NCBI GenBank assembly: GCA_965206125.1 | Contig: CBDBIN010000005.1 | Location: 1-64,000 of the forward strand | Reading direction: 5' to 3' | From: CAXWPM01 sp965206125 | GTDB taxonomy: Bacteria > Acidobacteriota > Terriglobia > 20CM-2-55-15 | Length of the DNA: 64,000 nt | In this document: piece after piece, positions 15,006-24,689 of the stretch | How the letters are laid out: each line of letters opens with the position of its first letter | Numbering within the stretch: the first letter of the stretch is position 1 | Translations under genes and position numbers: made by a program | The notes under the pieces: model-generated | What the model was told of the DNA's origin: nothing | The model's input: only the letters and a program-made list of their open reading frames with translations | Databases searched by the model: none

Positions 15006-17012
15006 ATGCTAGTCCGTATCGTTCTCGTACTCTGCCTCCTGGGTTCGTTCGCGACGCGACCGACACCGGTTGCCGCACAGACCGTACCGGCCGCTGCGGC
15101 ATCTCGAGTTCCCGCGCTGCTTCGGGGGACCTACAACTCGCCCGATCGCGCCATCCGTCGCGACGTACCGCTTACGAATGCGATCCGCCGCGCCTTCGAG
15201 GCCGACTACACGATCGTGGCGCGCCTGGACCCGGAGACCCAAACGATTACCGGCCGAGGGACGATTGAGATGCACAACAACAGCACGATCGAGTTGAACG
15301 AGATCGTGTTGCGGCTGGATCACAATATCTTGCGAGGCATGGTTCCCCGCGGCTCCTCGGTACCGGCGGAGAACACCGAGGGCATGATCGTCACGCGGCT
15401 GACGGTGAACGGCCGGAGCGTCGACCTCAATTCGCCGCCACGGGCGCGTGGCGAGGCCTCACGTGGACTCGCTGCCTTTGGGATGGACCAGACGGTAGCG
15501 CGTATCGCTCTACCGTCGCCAATCGCCGGGAAATCGACGACCACGATCGAGATGGACTGGCACACGAAGCTACCCGGCGGCCCTGACGGACGAGGCCATC
15601 GCATGACCCAACGCTGGGAAGATACCCTTTTCCAGCCGACGCAGTGGTTCCCACGACTGGCCAAATTCGATGATCTGCGAGGATGGGACCAGAGCGTGTA
15701 CCTCGGACCGGCCGAGTTCTACAACAACTTCGGACGCTTTGACGTGCGCATCGATGTCCCGGCCGGATGGATCGTGAGCGGAACCGGCGTGTTACAGAAT
15801 CCGGAGGACGTGCTGACCGCGACCGCCCGTGAACGCCTCACGCACGTCCTGGAATCTGACGAAGTGCTCACGATCGTCGGTGAAGACGAGGTCGGTCCGG
15901 GCGCATCCACAGCCCCGGGAGACCGGCTCGTCTGGCACTTCGTGGCCGATAAGGTCAATGATTTCGCATGGGCGACGGCCGACCAATTCGTGTGGCAGGC
16001 GACGCGAGCTACGATTCCTGGAAAGGGGCCCATCCCGATCCATATGGTGTTCCTGCCCGAGCGCGCTGATCGGTTTGAGAATGCCGGTGCGATAACACGT
16101 CATGCGCTGGAGTTCTACTCCGAGCTTTGGGCCCCATATCCATTCCCGCAGCTGACGTTGCAGGATGGCCCCAGCGCGGGCATGGAGTATCCGATGGTCA
16201 TCAATTCGAACCAGGGTGCGGCCGATCACGAGGCCGCGCATCAGTGGTGGCCCATGATGGTGGGTACGAACGAAACCTGGTACGGCTGGATGGATGAGGG
16301 TTTGAATTCGTACATGAATATCCTGTCGCGCGCCGACCGGAACGGGGTCGAGCCGAGCCTCGACGGTCGGGGCCAGAGCTACGGAGCCACGAGTGGCGAC
16401 GAGGCAGAGCCGCCGGCGATGTGGAACGCCAACTACGGTGGCTCGATGTATGGATTCCAGACCTATCGGAAGACCCCTCTCATGCTTTCGATGCTCGGGG
16501 GGATTGTCGGAGACAGCGCCGTTCAGGAAGCGATCAGCCAGTATGTCGAGGCTTGGAGCTTCAAGCACCCATCTCCCTGGGATTTCGCCTTCTTCATGAG
16601 CAACGCGCTCGGTCAAGACCTGGGCTGGTTCTGGTATTCGTGGCTGTGGACCACGGATTCGGTAGACGGGTCTATCGAGGAAGTGACGTCGTCCGGATCG
16701 CGAACGACGGTGACGGTCCGCCAGGATGGTCAGATGCCGTCGCCGGTCGTGCTCCGTGTGGAGTTCGCGCGCGAAGGTCCCGCCATCGAACCGATGCCGA
16801 ATGCACAGATGCTCGGTGAGGCGACTGCGATCGTCACGTGGCCGGTGGATGTCTGGTTCGACGGCGGTCGGACTTTCGATGCCGACCTGGACTTCGGCCC
16901 GCGCCGCATCGAAAAAATTACGCTCGACCCATCGTGCCGGTTTCCTGATCGCGACCCGAGCGACAACTTCTGGCCAGCCGGGTCGGCGGCCGCGGGTGGG
17001 TGCGCGGGGTAG
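15006..17012 (+). CDS. exported M1-family (aminopeptidase N-like) metallopeptidase
   Basis: 668 aa. A signal peptide (MLVRIVLVLCLLGSFATRP, cut near VAAQ) precedes an M1-type beta domain and the zinc site HEAAH at residues 408-412 followed 18 residues later by the third ligand in WMDEGLNSY. The usual GxMEN exopeptidase motif appears as GMEYPM, as in several M1 subfamilies. Expected to trim peptides at the N-terminus in the periplasm or outside the cell; the C-terminal domain is short compared with PepN. GGAG-type ribosome binding site at 14992. It converges on the retropepsin-like gene. Confidence 0.88.
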   Translation: MLVRIVLVLCLLGSFATRPTPVAAQTVPAAAASRVPALLRGTYNSPDRAIRRDVPLTNAIRRAFEADYTIVARLDPETQTITGRGTIEMHNNSTIELNEIVLRLDHNILRGMVPRGSSVPAENTEGMIVTRLTVNGRSVDLNSPPRARGEASRGLAAFGMDQTVARIALPSPIAGKSTTTIEMDWHTKLPGGPDGRGHRMTQRWEDTLFQPTQWFPRLAKFDDLRGWDQSVYLGPAEFYNNFGRFDVRIDVPAGWIVSGTGVLQNPEDVLTATARERLTHVLESDEVLTIVGEDEVGPGASTAPGDRLVWHFVADKVNDFAWATADQFVWQATRATIPGKGPIPIHMVFLPERADRFENAGAITRHALEFYSELWAPYPFPQLTLQDGPSAGMEYPMVINSNQGAADHEAAHQWWPMMVGTNETWYGWMDEGLNSYMNILSRADRNGVEPSLDGRGQSYGATSGDEAEPPAMWNANYGGSMYGFQTYRKTPLMLSMLGGIVGDSAVQEAISQYVEAWSFKHPSPWDFAFFMSNALGQDLGWFWYSWLWTTDSVDGSIEEVTSSGSRTTVTVRQDGQMPSPVVLRVEFAREGPAIEPMPNAQMLGEATAIVTWPVDVWFDGGRTFDADLDFGPRRIEKITLDPSCRFPDRDPSDNFWPAGSAAAGGCAG

Positions 17013-17045
17013 GGACTGGGGACACTGGCCCCGGCCGGGCGAAAG

Positions 17046-18425
17046 CTACTGGATCGCGAGAACGACTTCTGCGTTCTCGAAGTCGATCGAGACGCGGTAG
17101 GCTTCCATGAAGTCGTAACCGATGACACCTGACACCTCGGTGCCCAGCGCGTCGGAGATCTGATCCATGTCGATCGACACGACCTGGGAAAAGAACTCGC
17201 GGAACACGGGAGTCGAAAAAACCACTTCTGTCACGCGAAGGACCGAGCCCTCGAGGCCCGCGATACCGGCCAGGCCGAAGTTGATCTTGGCTCCGGGTGT
17301 GTCTTCGGTGACCCCGAGCGTTTCGGCCATATTGTGGGAGAGGACGGTAGTCACCGCTCCCGTGTCGAGCAGGAACAGCCCGTCGTGCATGCCGTTGACC
17401 CGCATCGGTACGAGCACGAGGTTGTTGAAAAACCAGGATGGGACATGGTCTATCGCGCCCGTCGTGTCCGGAGTGTCGAACTCGATCGTCGCGTTTGGAT
17501 AATCGATCGACACGACATGGTCGCTGAAGGTTGCCGTGCTGAAGATTCCGGAAGCGATCGCACCTATCATCGGGTTCGACAGGTTTCCCACGGGGAGGTC
17601 CTCGATCCGGATTCCTCCGAACGTCAGTTCGTCGACGCGGTAAATGCTCGTCTCGACCTTGCCCTCTCCGCCAATCCCGTGGATCAGCGAATCCACGATC
17701 GGCTCCAAATCAAGTTCGTCCAGCAGTTGTGTCGTGAAGACCGTCTGGGAGGCCCCCGTGTCGACCAGAAACTCGAAGGGGCCTTCCTCACCAACCATCA
17801 CGTCCGCGAAGATCAGGTTGAGTCCCTTTGACAGCGGCACAGCCGGCGTGGTTTCGTCGATCCGGTAGACGCCCATTCGGTCTTCGCCGAACGATGCGAT
17901 GATTGAAAGGGCCGCTTCGACCTGGGCGACCCTGTCCGCGTCGTAGGTCGGGTCGAGGGCGAGATACGCTTCCAGGTGGCGTGTCTGTTCGTCCAAGTCA
18001 CCTTCGATGGCCCAGGCGTCGGACGCCCCGAGGTGGTAAATCGGCTCGGCCGGGTCCAGTTCGATGGCTCTTCGGAACAATCCGACGGCCGCGGCCGCCT
18101 GCATTTTTCCGATGGCCAGCTTTCCGAGACCGTAATGCGCCCGGGCCGTCTCCGGATCGGCCTCGAGGGCCCGTTCGTACAGCGTCCGGGCCTCCCGGAA
18201 GAGACCCCCTCGAAAGGCGATTTCTCCTTTCAAAGCAAGGATATCCGGTTCGTCCGGCAGGTCCGACAACAATGCTTCGGCATCTTCAAAGCGGTTATCG
18301 AGCAGCATGTTCCGCGCAATCTCGACGGGATCTTGCTGGGCCCGCTGTCCGAAGAGGAAGAGCGGGAGTCCGAGAAACAGCAGGATTGCGGTCTTGAGAT
18401 AGGGTTGCGGCCAGGTCCTTTCCAT
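17046..18425 (-). CDS. TPR plus tandem retropepsin-like aspartyl protease protein
   Basis: 459 aa from the ATG at 18425. Signal anchor (LKTAILLFLGLPLFLFG), then TPR-like helical repeats over about residues 33-175 (DEPDILALKGEIAFRGGLF, AHYGLGKLAIGKMQAA), then two retropepsin halves. Catalytic motifs are VDTGASQTVF with Asp222 and LDTGAVTTVL with Asp354, so a single chain carries both aspartates and could form the active site without dimerising. Likely periplasmic. Substrate unknown; the TPR part may recruit it. Confidence 0.82.
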   Translation of the reverse strand: MERTWPQPYLKTAILLFLGLPLFLFGQRAQQDPVEIARNMLLDNRFEDAEALLSDLPDEPDILALKGEIAFRGGLFREARTLYERALEADPETARAHYGLGKLAIGKMQAAAAVGLFRRAIELDPAEPIYHLGASDAWAIEGDLDEQTRHLEAYLALDPTYDADRVAQVEAALSIIASFGEDRMGVYRIDETTPAVPLSKGLNLIFADVMVGEEGPFEFLVDTGASQTVFTTQLLDELDLEPIVDSLIHGIGGEGKVETSIYRVDELTFGGIRIEDLPVGNLSNPMIGAIASGIFSTATFSDHVVSIDYPNATIEFDTPDTTGAIDHVPSWFFNNLVLVPMRVNGMHDGLFLLDTGAVTTVLSHNMAETLGVTEDTPGAKINFGLAGIAGLEGSVLRVTEVVFSTPVFREFFSQVVSIDMDQISDALGTEVSGVIGYDFMEAYRVSIDFENAEVVLAIQ

Positions 18426-18494
18426 CACATTATTTTCCCGCCATGGTCCCCTTCTCCCTTGTCCGAAGGGGACCAGCGCCTCCGCCAGGGGCGC

Positions 18495-18524
18495 TTGACA
18501 TGTTGTTGAGCCTCCATATATTAT
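18495..18524 (+). promoter_or_regulatory. promoter of the rplM-rpsI operon
   Basis: Perfect TTGACA (18495-18500) with TATTAT at 18519-18524 (18-bp spacer) or TATATT at 18517-18522 (16-bp spacer). Lies 35 bases upstream of rplM, facing away from the retropepsin gene, and is the strongest promoter-like sequence in the window, as expected for ribosomal protein genes. Confidence 0.75.
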
Positions 18525-18559
18525 GACAACTTTGCGTACAGGTAGGGAGAGACACAAGT

Positions 18560-18997
18560 ATGCCTACGCGGTTCTTGAACAAGGCGGAAGCGAGCGCGGA
18601 TGACAAGTGGTTCGTCATCGACGCGGCGGACAAGGTGGTGGGCCGTGTTGCGACCCGCGCGGCGACTCTGCTTGCGGGCAAGCACAAGCCCGGGTACGCT
18701 CCGTTCTTGATCACTGGTGACCACGTCATTATCATCAACGCCGAAAAAGCACGACTGACCGGCAATAAACTGGATCAGAAACTTTACCGTCGGCATACAG
18801 GATACCCTGGGGGCCTGCGTGAAGTATCGGCCCGTCGGATGTTCGAAACCCGGCCGCAGCGAGTCCTCGAGGAAGCGATTCTTGGTATGTTGCCGAAGAA
18901 CAAGCTTCGTAAACTCATGGCGAAGCGTCTGCGCGTATATGCCGGGGGCGAACATCCGCACGAGGCGCAGAATCCGCAAGCTCTGGAAAATTTGTAA
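18560..18997 (+). CDS. rplM: 50S ribosomal protein L13
   Basis: 145 aa, family length. Binds 23S rRNA early in large-subunit assembly. Contains the L13 signature region WFVIDAADKVVGRVATRAA, GDHVIIINAEKARLTG, KLYRRHTGYPGGLRE and the closing AGGEHPHEAQNP. AGGGAGAG ribosome binding site upstream. Pairs with rpsI downstream in the usual L13-S9 order. Confidence 0.97.
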   Translation: MPTRFLNKAEASADDKWFVIDAADKVVGRVATRAATLLAGKHKPGYAPFLITGDHVIIINAEKARLTGNKLDQKLYRRHTGYPGGLREVSARRMFETRPQRVLEEAILGMLPKNKLRKLMAKRLRVYAGGEHPHEAQNPQALENL

Positions 18998-19012
18998 GGC
19001 GAAGTTGTAAGC

Positions 19013-19029
19013 CGGCCCCGAGGGGGCCG
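19013..19029 (+). promoter_or_regulatory. intercistronic hairpin before rpsI
   Basis: CGGCCCC-GAG-GGGGCCG is a perfect 7-bp stem with a 3-base loop in the rplM-rpsI gap, ending one base before the rpsI ribosome binding site (GGAGGG at 19031). It may shield the 3' end of rplM mRNA or tune access to rpsI. No T-run, so not a terminator. Confidence 0.5.
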
Positions 19030-19040
19030 TGGAGGGTTGA

Positions 19041-19433
19041 TTGAGCTTAGTGCAGTACTACGGAACGGGTCGGCGGAAGACGTCTGCGGCCCGAGTTTTC
19101 TTACGACCAGGAACCGGCAACGTCACCGTCAATAACCGGCCCTTCGAAACGTATTTCTTCGACGAAGTCCATCGAATGATCATCCGGCAACCTCTGCAGC
19201 TGTCGGAAACGACTGACAAGTTCGACATTCTGGTAAACGTGAAGGGTGGGGGTGTCACCGGGCAGGCCGGCGCCGTTCGTCACGGCATTTCCCGGGCGCT
19301 GGTCGAGTTCAATCCGGAGTTTCGTCCCATTCTGAAGAAGGCGGGGTTCCTGACGCGCGACCCGCGGATGGTCGAGCGCAAGAAGTATGGACAACCCGGG
19401 GCGAGGAAGCGCTTCCAGTTCTCAAAACGGTAA
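19041..19433 (+). CDS. rpsI: 30S ribosomal protein S9
   Basis: 130 aa. Its C-terminal tail reaches the P-site tRNA in the small subunit. Start read as TTG at 19041 because GGAGGG lies 4 bases before it; GTG at 19050 is the alternative, three residues shorter. Family motifs are QYYGTGRRKTSAARVFL, GGGVTGQAGAVRHGISRAL and the basic tail RKKYGQPGARKRFQFSKR, ending in the expected SKR. Confidence 0.97.
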   Translation: MSLVQYYGTGRRKTSAARVFLRPGTGNVTVNNRPFETYFFDEVHRMIIRQPLQLSETTDKFDILVNVKGGGVTGQAGAVRHGISRALVEFNPEFRPILKKAGFLTRDPRMVERKKYGQPGARKRFQFSKR

Positions 19434-19529
19434 CTGTTGCCGTTTGGGTGGCCGGCTCGCTCCAGAAAGCCCCGCACATCGATCTGAGGTTAAAACGCGA
19501 ATGAAGGCAGTCTTCGGACGGAGGTCTAT

Positions 19530-20432
<903 letters not shown>

Positions 20433-20475
20433 TCCAGCGCGACCCGATCCCATTCAGTTGGAAAGTCACGAGACG

Positions 20476-20507
20476 AGGCGGAAATTCATATTTTCGCCTA
20501 TTTTTTT
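20476..20507 (+). terminator. intrinsic terminator or attenuator between rpsB and tsf
   Basis: Stem AGGCGGAAA (20476-20484) and TTTTCGCCT (20491-20499), 9 bp with one G-T wobble, 6-base loop, followed by A and seven T (20501-20507). It sits 44 bases after the rpsB stop and just before the tsf ribosome binding site (AAGGAG), so it can reduce S2-operon read-through into tsf. Confidence 0.75.
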
Positions 20508-20525
20508 GCAAGGAGTTTAGAGGCG

Positions 20526-21176
20526 ATGGCAATTACGGCCCAACAGGTCAAGGAGCTGCGAGACAGGACCGGCGCCGGTATGATGGACTGCAAAAACGCG
20601 TTGACCGAGGCCGATGGCGACATAGAAAAAGCCATGGTCTTGCTGCGCAAGAAGGGACTTGCGTCGGCCGAGAAGAAGTCCGGCCGGGTGGCCGCCGAGG
20701 GCATGATCGGCCATTACGTACATGGTGACGGTGTCATCGGCGTTCTGGTCGAAGTGAACTGCGAGACGGACTTCGCGGCCAGGAATGTCGAGTTTCAAGC
20801 GCTGGTCAAGGACCTGGCGATGCACATCGCAGCTCAGGACCCGCCATACGTGCGCCGAGAGGATGTCCCAGCGGACGTCGTCGATCGCGAAAAGGATATC
20901 TACCGGGACGCGGCACGTTCTTCTGGAAAGCCGGACAACATTGTCGATAAAATCATCACAGGCAAGCTCGATGCGTTCTTCAAGATGTCTTGCCTGTACG
21001 AACAGGAATTCGTGAAGGACACGTCGGTCACCGTGGAACAGCTGATCAACAACCTGACCGCAAAGATCGGCGAGAAAATACAGGTTCGCAGATTCGTGCG
21101 GTTCAAGACCGGCGAGGGGCTGGAGAAACGCAGCACCGACTTGGGCGGCGATGTCCAGGAGATGCTGGAGAGCTGA
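20526..21176 (+). CDS. tsf: elongation factor Ts
   Basis: 216 aa, in the short EF-Ts class (E. coli has 283). Exchanges GDP for GTP on EF-Tu. The N-terminal UBA-like module and contact loop are clear: VKELRDRTGAGMMDCKNAL, ADGDIEKAMVLLRKKG, and the core VLVEVNCETDFAARN. A single dimerisation-type core follows. AAGGAG ribosome binding site at 20510. Confidence 0.96.
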   Translation: MAITAQQVKELRDRTGAGMMDCKNALTEADGDIEKAMVLLRKKGLASAEKKSGRVAAEGMIGHYVHGDGVIGVLVEVNCETDFAARNVEFQALVKDLAMHIAAQDPPYVRREDVPADVVDREKDIYRDAARSSGKPDNIVDKIITGKLDAFFKMSCLYEQEFVKDTSVTVEQLINNLTAKIGEKIQVRRFVRFKTGEGLEKRSTDLGGDVQEMLES

Positions 21177-21197
21177 GTTCGACCCGCAAGCACCCAA

Positions 21198-21926
21198 ATG
21201 GAAGCCCAACCCACGACCGAGCCCAAGTATCGACGGATCCTGCTCAAGTTGAGCGGTGAATCGCTGATGGGCTCGCAGCGGTTCGGTATCGACGCGGATG
21301 TCGTTAGCCGGGTTGCCCAGGAAGTGCGGGACGTTCATCTACTGGGCGTCGAGATCGGTATCGTTATCGGCGGCGGCAATATCTTCCGTGGACTGGCCGC
21401 GAGCGAGAAGGGCTTCGACCGCGTATCTGCGGACCACATGGGGATGCTGGCCACAGTAATCAACGCGCTCGCCCTGCAGGACGCCCTGGAGAAACAAGCC
21501 GTCAACACCCGTGTACTTTCGGCGATCGATATGCGCCAGGTCGCAGAGCCCTACATCCGCCGGCGGGCCGTGAGGCACCTGGAAAAAGGCCGCGTCGTCA
21601 TCTTCGGCGCCGGAACCGGTAATCCCTATTTTTCGACCGACACGACCGCCGCTCTCCGTGCGATGGAGATCAAAGCCGAGGTCATCATGAAGGCGACCCG
21701 CGTGGATGGCGTCTACGATGCCGACCCGGAGACGGTCGCGGATGCGAAGATGTTCGCATCGATCTCGTACATCGATGTCTTGACCCAGGGCTTACGCGTG
21801 ATGGACACGACGGCGATCTCGTTGTGCATGGACAATAATTTGCCCATCATCGTCTTCAATCTCAATACGCGGGAGAACATCAAGAGAGTTGTTCTCGGCG
21901 AGAAGGTCGGTTCCCTGGTTCATTAG
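21198..21926 (+). CDS. pyrH: UMP kinase
   Basis: 242 aa. Phosphorylates UMP to UDP in pyrimidine nucleotide synthesis. Amino-acid-kinase fold with LKLSGESLMG at the phosphate loop, VIGGGNIFRG, the DHMGMLATVINAL segment, and the AGTGNPYFSTDT loop typical of bacterial UMP kinases. 21 bases after tsf. Normally frr follows immediately, but here an IS1380-family element separates them. Confidence 0.96.
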   Translation: MEAQPTTEPKYRRILLKLSGESLMGSQRFGIDADVVSRVAQEVRDVHLLGVEIGIVIGGGNIFRGLAASEKGFDRVSADHMGMLATVINALALQDALEKQAVNTRVLSAIDMRQVAEPYIRRRAVRHLEKGRVVIFGAGTGNPYFSTDTTAALRAMEIKAEVIMKATRVDGVYDADPETVADAKMFASISYIDVLTQGLRVMDTTAISLCMDNNLPIIVFNLNTRENIKRVVLGEKVGSLVH

Positions 21927-21997
21927 TGGCCTGTACCACTAGACCCTGATCAAGCGTGATTGACGAGGTATTGATAGCGGCATAGCAGCAGAAGTAC

Positions 21998-22063
21998 CCG
22001 AAATGCCCCCGTTCCGTGTGAATAAAGACTTGGAAAGAGTCTACGGAAAAGGAGGCATTTCGG
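21998..22063 (+). promoter_or_regulatory. hairpin covering the transposase ribosome binding site
   Basis: CCGAAATGCC (21998-22007) is the exact complement of GGCATTTCGG (22054-22063); pairing extends into TTCCG with CGGAA. The right arm contains the end of AAGGAGG and abuts the ATG at 22064. Transcripts entering from the pyrH operon would fold and hide the start, whereas a transcript starting inside the left arm would not. Confidence 0.6.
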
Positions 22064-23596
22064 ATGAACGATTATACGCGCAAGAACATGAAGAACCGCA
22101 AGCGGCGAATCGAGCGCCGGCTTGCGGACCGGAATTGGACAGATCAGGCGGCGCCGATGTTTTCGGCGAGCAACATTCATTATGAGATGGGAGAGCGGAC
22201 GCGCGGCACGGCGGTGGGCGGAATCGGGATGATGCAGTTGGTGGCGCGGCGGACGGGGCTGGTCAAAGCCATCGACGAGAGTGTGCATGTGCTGAAGCGG
22301 CACTTGCCGTATCACGAATCGGATCACGTGCTGAACATCGCCTATAACGCGTTGAATGGAGGGACGTGCCTGGAGGACATCGAGTTACGGCGCAACGACG
22401 AAGTGTATCTGGATGCGCTGGGAGCGCAACGGATTCCGGACCCGACGACGGCGGGAGACTTCTGCCGGAGATTTGAGCCCAGCGACGTGGAGTCTCTGAT
22501 GGAGGCGACGAATCAAGTCCGGCTGCGAGTCTGGCGCCAGCAGCCCGAGGCGTTTTTCGAAGAAGCGGTGTTGGACGCCGATGGGACACTGGCTGAAACC
22601 ACAGGCGAATGCAAGCAAGGAATGGACGTGGCCTACAACGGGACCTGGGGGTATCACCCGCTGGTGATTTCGCTGGCGAATACTCAAGAGCCGCTGTACC
22701 TGGTCAATCGTAGCGGTAACCGGCCCTCGCATGAGGGAGCGGCCGCACGGTTCGACCAGGCCATCGCGCTGTGCCGTCGAGGCGGGTTTCGCCAGATCCT
22801 GCTGCGCGGGGACACCGACTTCAGCCAGACCCGGCACCTGGATGGATGGGACGACCAGGGCGTGGGATTCATCTTCGGCATCGACGCCATGCAGAATCTG
22901 GTGGCGCTGGCCGATGAACTGGAACCGCACCAATGGACGCGTCTGGAACGGCCCGCCAAGTACGCGGTGGCCACCGAACCGCGCCAACGTCCCGACAACG
23001 TGAAGGAACAAGTCGTTCGGGAGCGCGGTTTCGACAATATCCGGTTGCAGGGCGAGGATGTGGCCGAGTTTGCGTATCGGCCCAGAGCCTGCGACCGGGA
23101 CTACCGCGTTGTCGTGGTGCGGAAGAATCTGTCGGTGGCCAAAGGCGAACAGGTGTTGTTCGACGACATCCGATACTTCTTCTACATTACCAACCGCTCG
23201 GATTCGGCCAGCCAGATTGTGCTCCGTGCGAATCAACGGTGCAATCAAGAGAATCTCATTGAGCAGCTCAAGAACGGCGTTCAGGCCTTGAGGATGCCGG
23301 TCGGGGATCAGACCAGCAACGGGGCCTACATGGTCATGGCGTCGCTGGCCTGGACACTGAAGGCGTGGTTTGCGTTGCTGCTGCCCGAAACCGGACGCTG
23401 GGGCCAGAAGTATCAGGCCGAGAAACAGACGGTACTGCACATGGAGTTCAAGACGTTTCTAAACGCCTTCATGTTCGTGCCTTGTCAGCTCGTGCGCACC
23501 GGGCGGCGCATCCTCTTCAGGATTCTGGCCTGGAACCGGTGGTTGCCGGTCTTGTTCCGTGCCGTGGATGTGCTGCATCAACCTCTGCGATGCTGA
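22064..23596 (+). CDS. IS1380-family transposase
   Basis: 510 aa DDE transposase. AAGGAGG lies 9 bases before the ATG. The N-terminal region holds the family's HTH and helical part (LPYHESDHVLNIAYNALNGG, LDALGAQRIPDPTTAGDFCR). The catalytic core shows AVLDADGTLAETTGE with the first Asp, ILLRGDTDFSQTRHL with the second, and a downstream RCNQENLIEQLKNGVQALRM with the Glu (YREK-like NQEN). The C-terminus is intact, so the element looks autonomous. Confidence 0.92.
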   Translation: MNDYTRKNMKNRKRRIERRLADRNWTDQAAPMFSASNIHYEMGERTRGTAVGGIGMMQLVARRTGLVKAIDESVHVLKRHLPYHESDHVLNIAYNALNGGTCLEDIELRRNDEVYLDALGAQRIPDPTTAGDFCRRFEPSDVESLMEATNQVRLRVWRQQPEAFFEEAVLDADGTLAETTGECKQGMDVAYNGTWGYHPLVISLANTQEPLYLVNRSGNRPSHEGAAARFDQAIALCRRGGFRQILLRGDTDFSQTRHLDGWDDQGVGFIFGIDAMQNLVALADELEPHQWTRLERPAKYAVATEPRQRPDNVKEQVVRERGFDNIRLQGEDVAEFAYRPRACDRDYRVVVVRKNLSVAKGEQVLFDDIRYFFYITNRSDSASQIVLRANQRCNQENLIEQLKNGVQALRMPVGDQTSNGAYMVMASLAWTLKAWFALLLPETGRWGQKYQAEKQTVLHMEFKTFLNAFMFVPCQLVRTGRRILFRILAWNRWLPVLFRAVDVLHQPLRC

Positions 23597-23868
23597 CCCG
23601 ATCATGGCCCTGAGCCCGGGCGATCGAGGTCCCGGTTTCTGTCAACCGCTCCAACACCAGCGAGGCTGAACTGAAACAGATCCAACAGAAACCCGATACC
23701 TGGATAAAACGATCCGGGAGCGGGATTCTATGCCTCGAATTTTATGCGCGCAACCTGGCCGTTGGCGGACTGGTTATGCGCTTGTTTTGGGACTAGAGTG
23801 CCGCTACAGCTTTAGGCGAATCTCGCCGCAGGCTGCTGGGGCCATTTCGCCCTTCGGAGGCAATCGTC

Positions 23869-24426
23869 ATGTCGAAACAAGAGATCGCCAACGTCAAGAG
23901 CAGGATGGAAAAATCTGTCGAAGATCTCCGGCGAGAGCTTGCGTCGATACGGACGGGGCGGGCGTCGCTGGCGTTGTTCGACAACATCCAGGTCGACTAC
24001 TACGGCGTGCCGACGCCGATCAATCAGGTTGCGGGCCTCGCCATACCCGAACCGAGCATGGTTACCGCTCAGCCTTACGACGCTTCGATGATCGGAGCCG
24101 TGGAAAAGGCGATACTCGCATCGGACCTCGGCCTGAACCCATCCAACGATGGCCGCATGATCCGCGTTCCCATCCCGCCCCTCAACGAAGAGCGCCGCAA
24201 GGAGTTGGCCAGGCATGTCCACAAGGTTCTCGAAGACCATCGGACCGCCGTACGCAATATCCGCCGCGACGGCAACGAAACGATGAAGAAGCATCTCAAG
24301 AACAAGGAGCTTTCCGAAGACGATGAGCACCGCGCGCTGGACGAAATCCAGAAGCTGACGGACGAGTTCATCGCGAAGCTCGAGGAGATCGCGAAGGGAA
24401 AGGAAGCCGAGATAATGACGGTCTGA
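23869..24426 (+). CDS. frr: ribosome recycling factor
   Basis: 185 aa, exact family length. Splits the post-termination ribosome together with EF-G. Motifs: LRRELASIRTGRASLALFDNI, YYGVPTPINQVAGL, the SDLGLNPSNDGRMIRVPIPPL loop region, and a long basic coiled-coil hairpin. CGGAGG ribosome binding site. Now 442 bases from the EF-Ts/UMP kinase reading end plus an insertion element, so it probably needs its own or an IS-borne promoter; TTGTTT at 23782 with TACAGC at 23805 is a weak hybrid candidate. Confidence 0.97.
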   Translation: MSKQEIANVKSRMEKSVEDLRRELASIRTGRASLALFDNIQVDYYGVPTPINQVAGLAIPEPSMVTAQPYDASMIGAVEKAILASDLGLNPSNDGRMIRVPIPPLNEERRKELARHVHKVLEDHRTAVRNIRRDGNETMKKHLKNKELSEDDEHRALDEIQKLTDEFIAKLEEIAKGKEAEIMTV

Positions 24427-24480
24427 CTATTCGAGATCGTTCATTGGAAATTGATCGATTGGGAAATCTGTCGATCGGAG

Positions 24481-24497
24481 CGGCCCGCTTCGGGCCG
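24481..24497 (+). terminator. GC-rich hairpin after frr, possible terminator
   Basis: CGGCCCG-CTT-CGGGCCG, a perfect 7-bp stem with a 3-base loop, 55 bases after the frr stop. No T-run follows, so termination would be Rho-dependent or weak. Confidence 0.35.
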
Positions 24498-24510
24498 GTT
24501 CCGAAAGATG

Positions 24511-24638
24511 TTCACCGCAAAGGCGCAAAGGGGAGGAAGAGGCAATCGATAGGTTCGAGCTTGCGGCTCAAGGATGTGTCGCAAGTCCATGGCCCATCCG
24601 ACCTCACAATCTTTGCGCCTTTGCGTCTTTGCGGTGAA
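24511..24638. repeat. large imperfect inverted repeat of CGCAAAG units
   Basis: TTCACCGCAAAGGCGCAAAG (24511-24530) is matched on the other strand by 24611-24638, whose complement reads TTCACCGCAAAGACGCAAAG then GCGCAAAG. Flanks also mirror each other loosely: TTGGAAATTGATCGA on the left, and TCGACAAGTGTCCAATTTCC on the right. Sequences of this kind are dispersed between genes in many environmental genomes. It occupies most of the 263-base frr-tsaD gap, between convergent genes. Confidence 0.65.
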
Positions 24639-24689
24639 GCCGGAATTTCAAATCGACAAGTGTCCAATTTCCAATGTCCAATAATCCCC

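Larger units (their letters stand above)
21943..23792 (+). mobile_element. IS1380-family insertion sequence (1850 bp)
   Basis: Bounded by a 4-bp target duplication CTAG (21939-21942 and 23793-23796). The ends ACCCTGATCAAGCG and, on the opposite strand, TCCCAAAACAAGCG form an imperfect inverted repeat. The single transposase gene fills most of it; about 120 bases lead in and about 195 bases trail out. It sits between pyrH and frr, in the same orientation, without breaking either. A clean duplication implies simple, not ancient, insertion. Confidence 0.85.
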
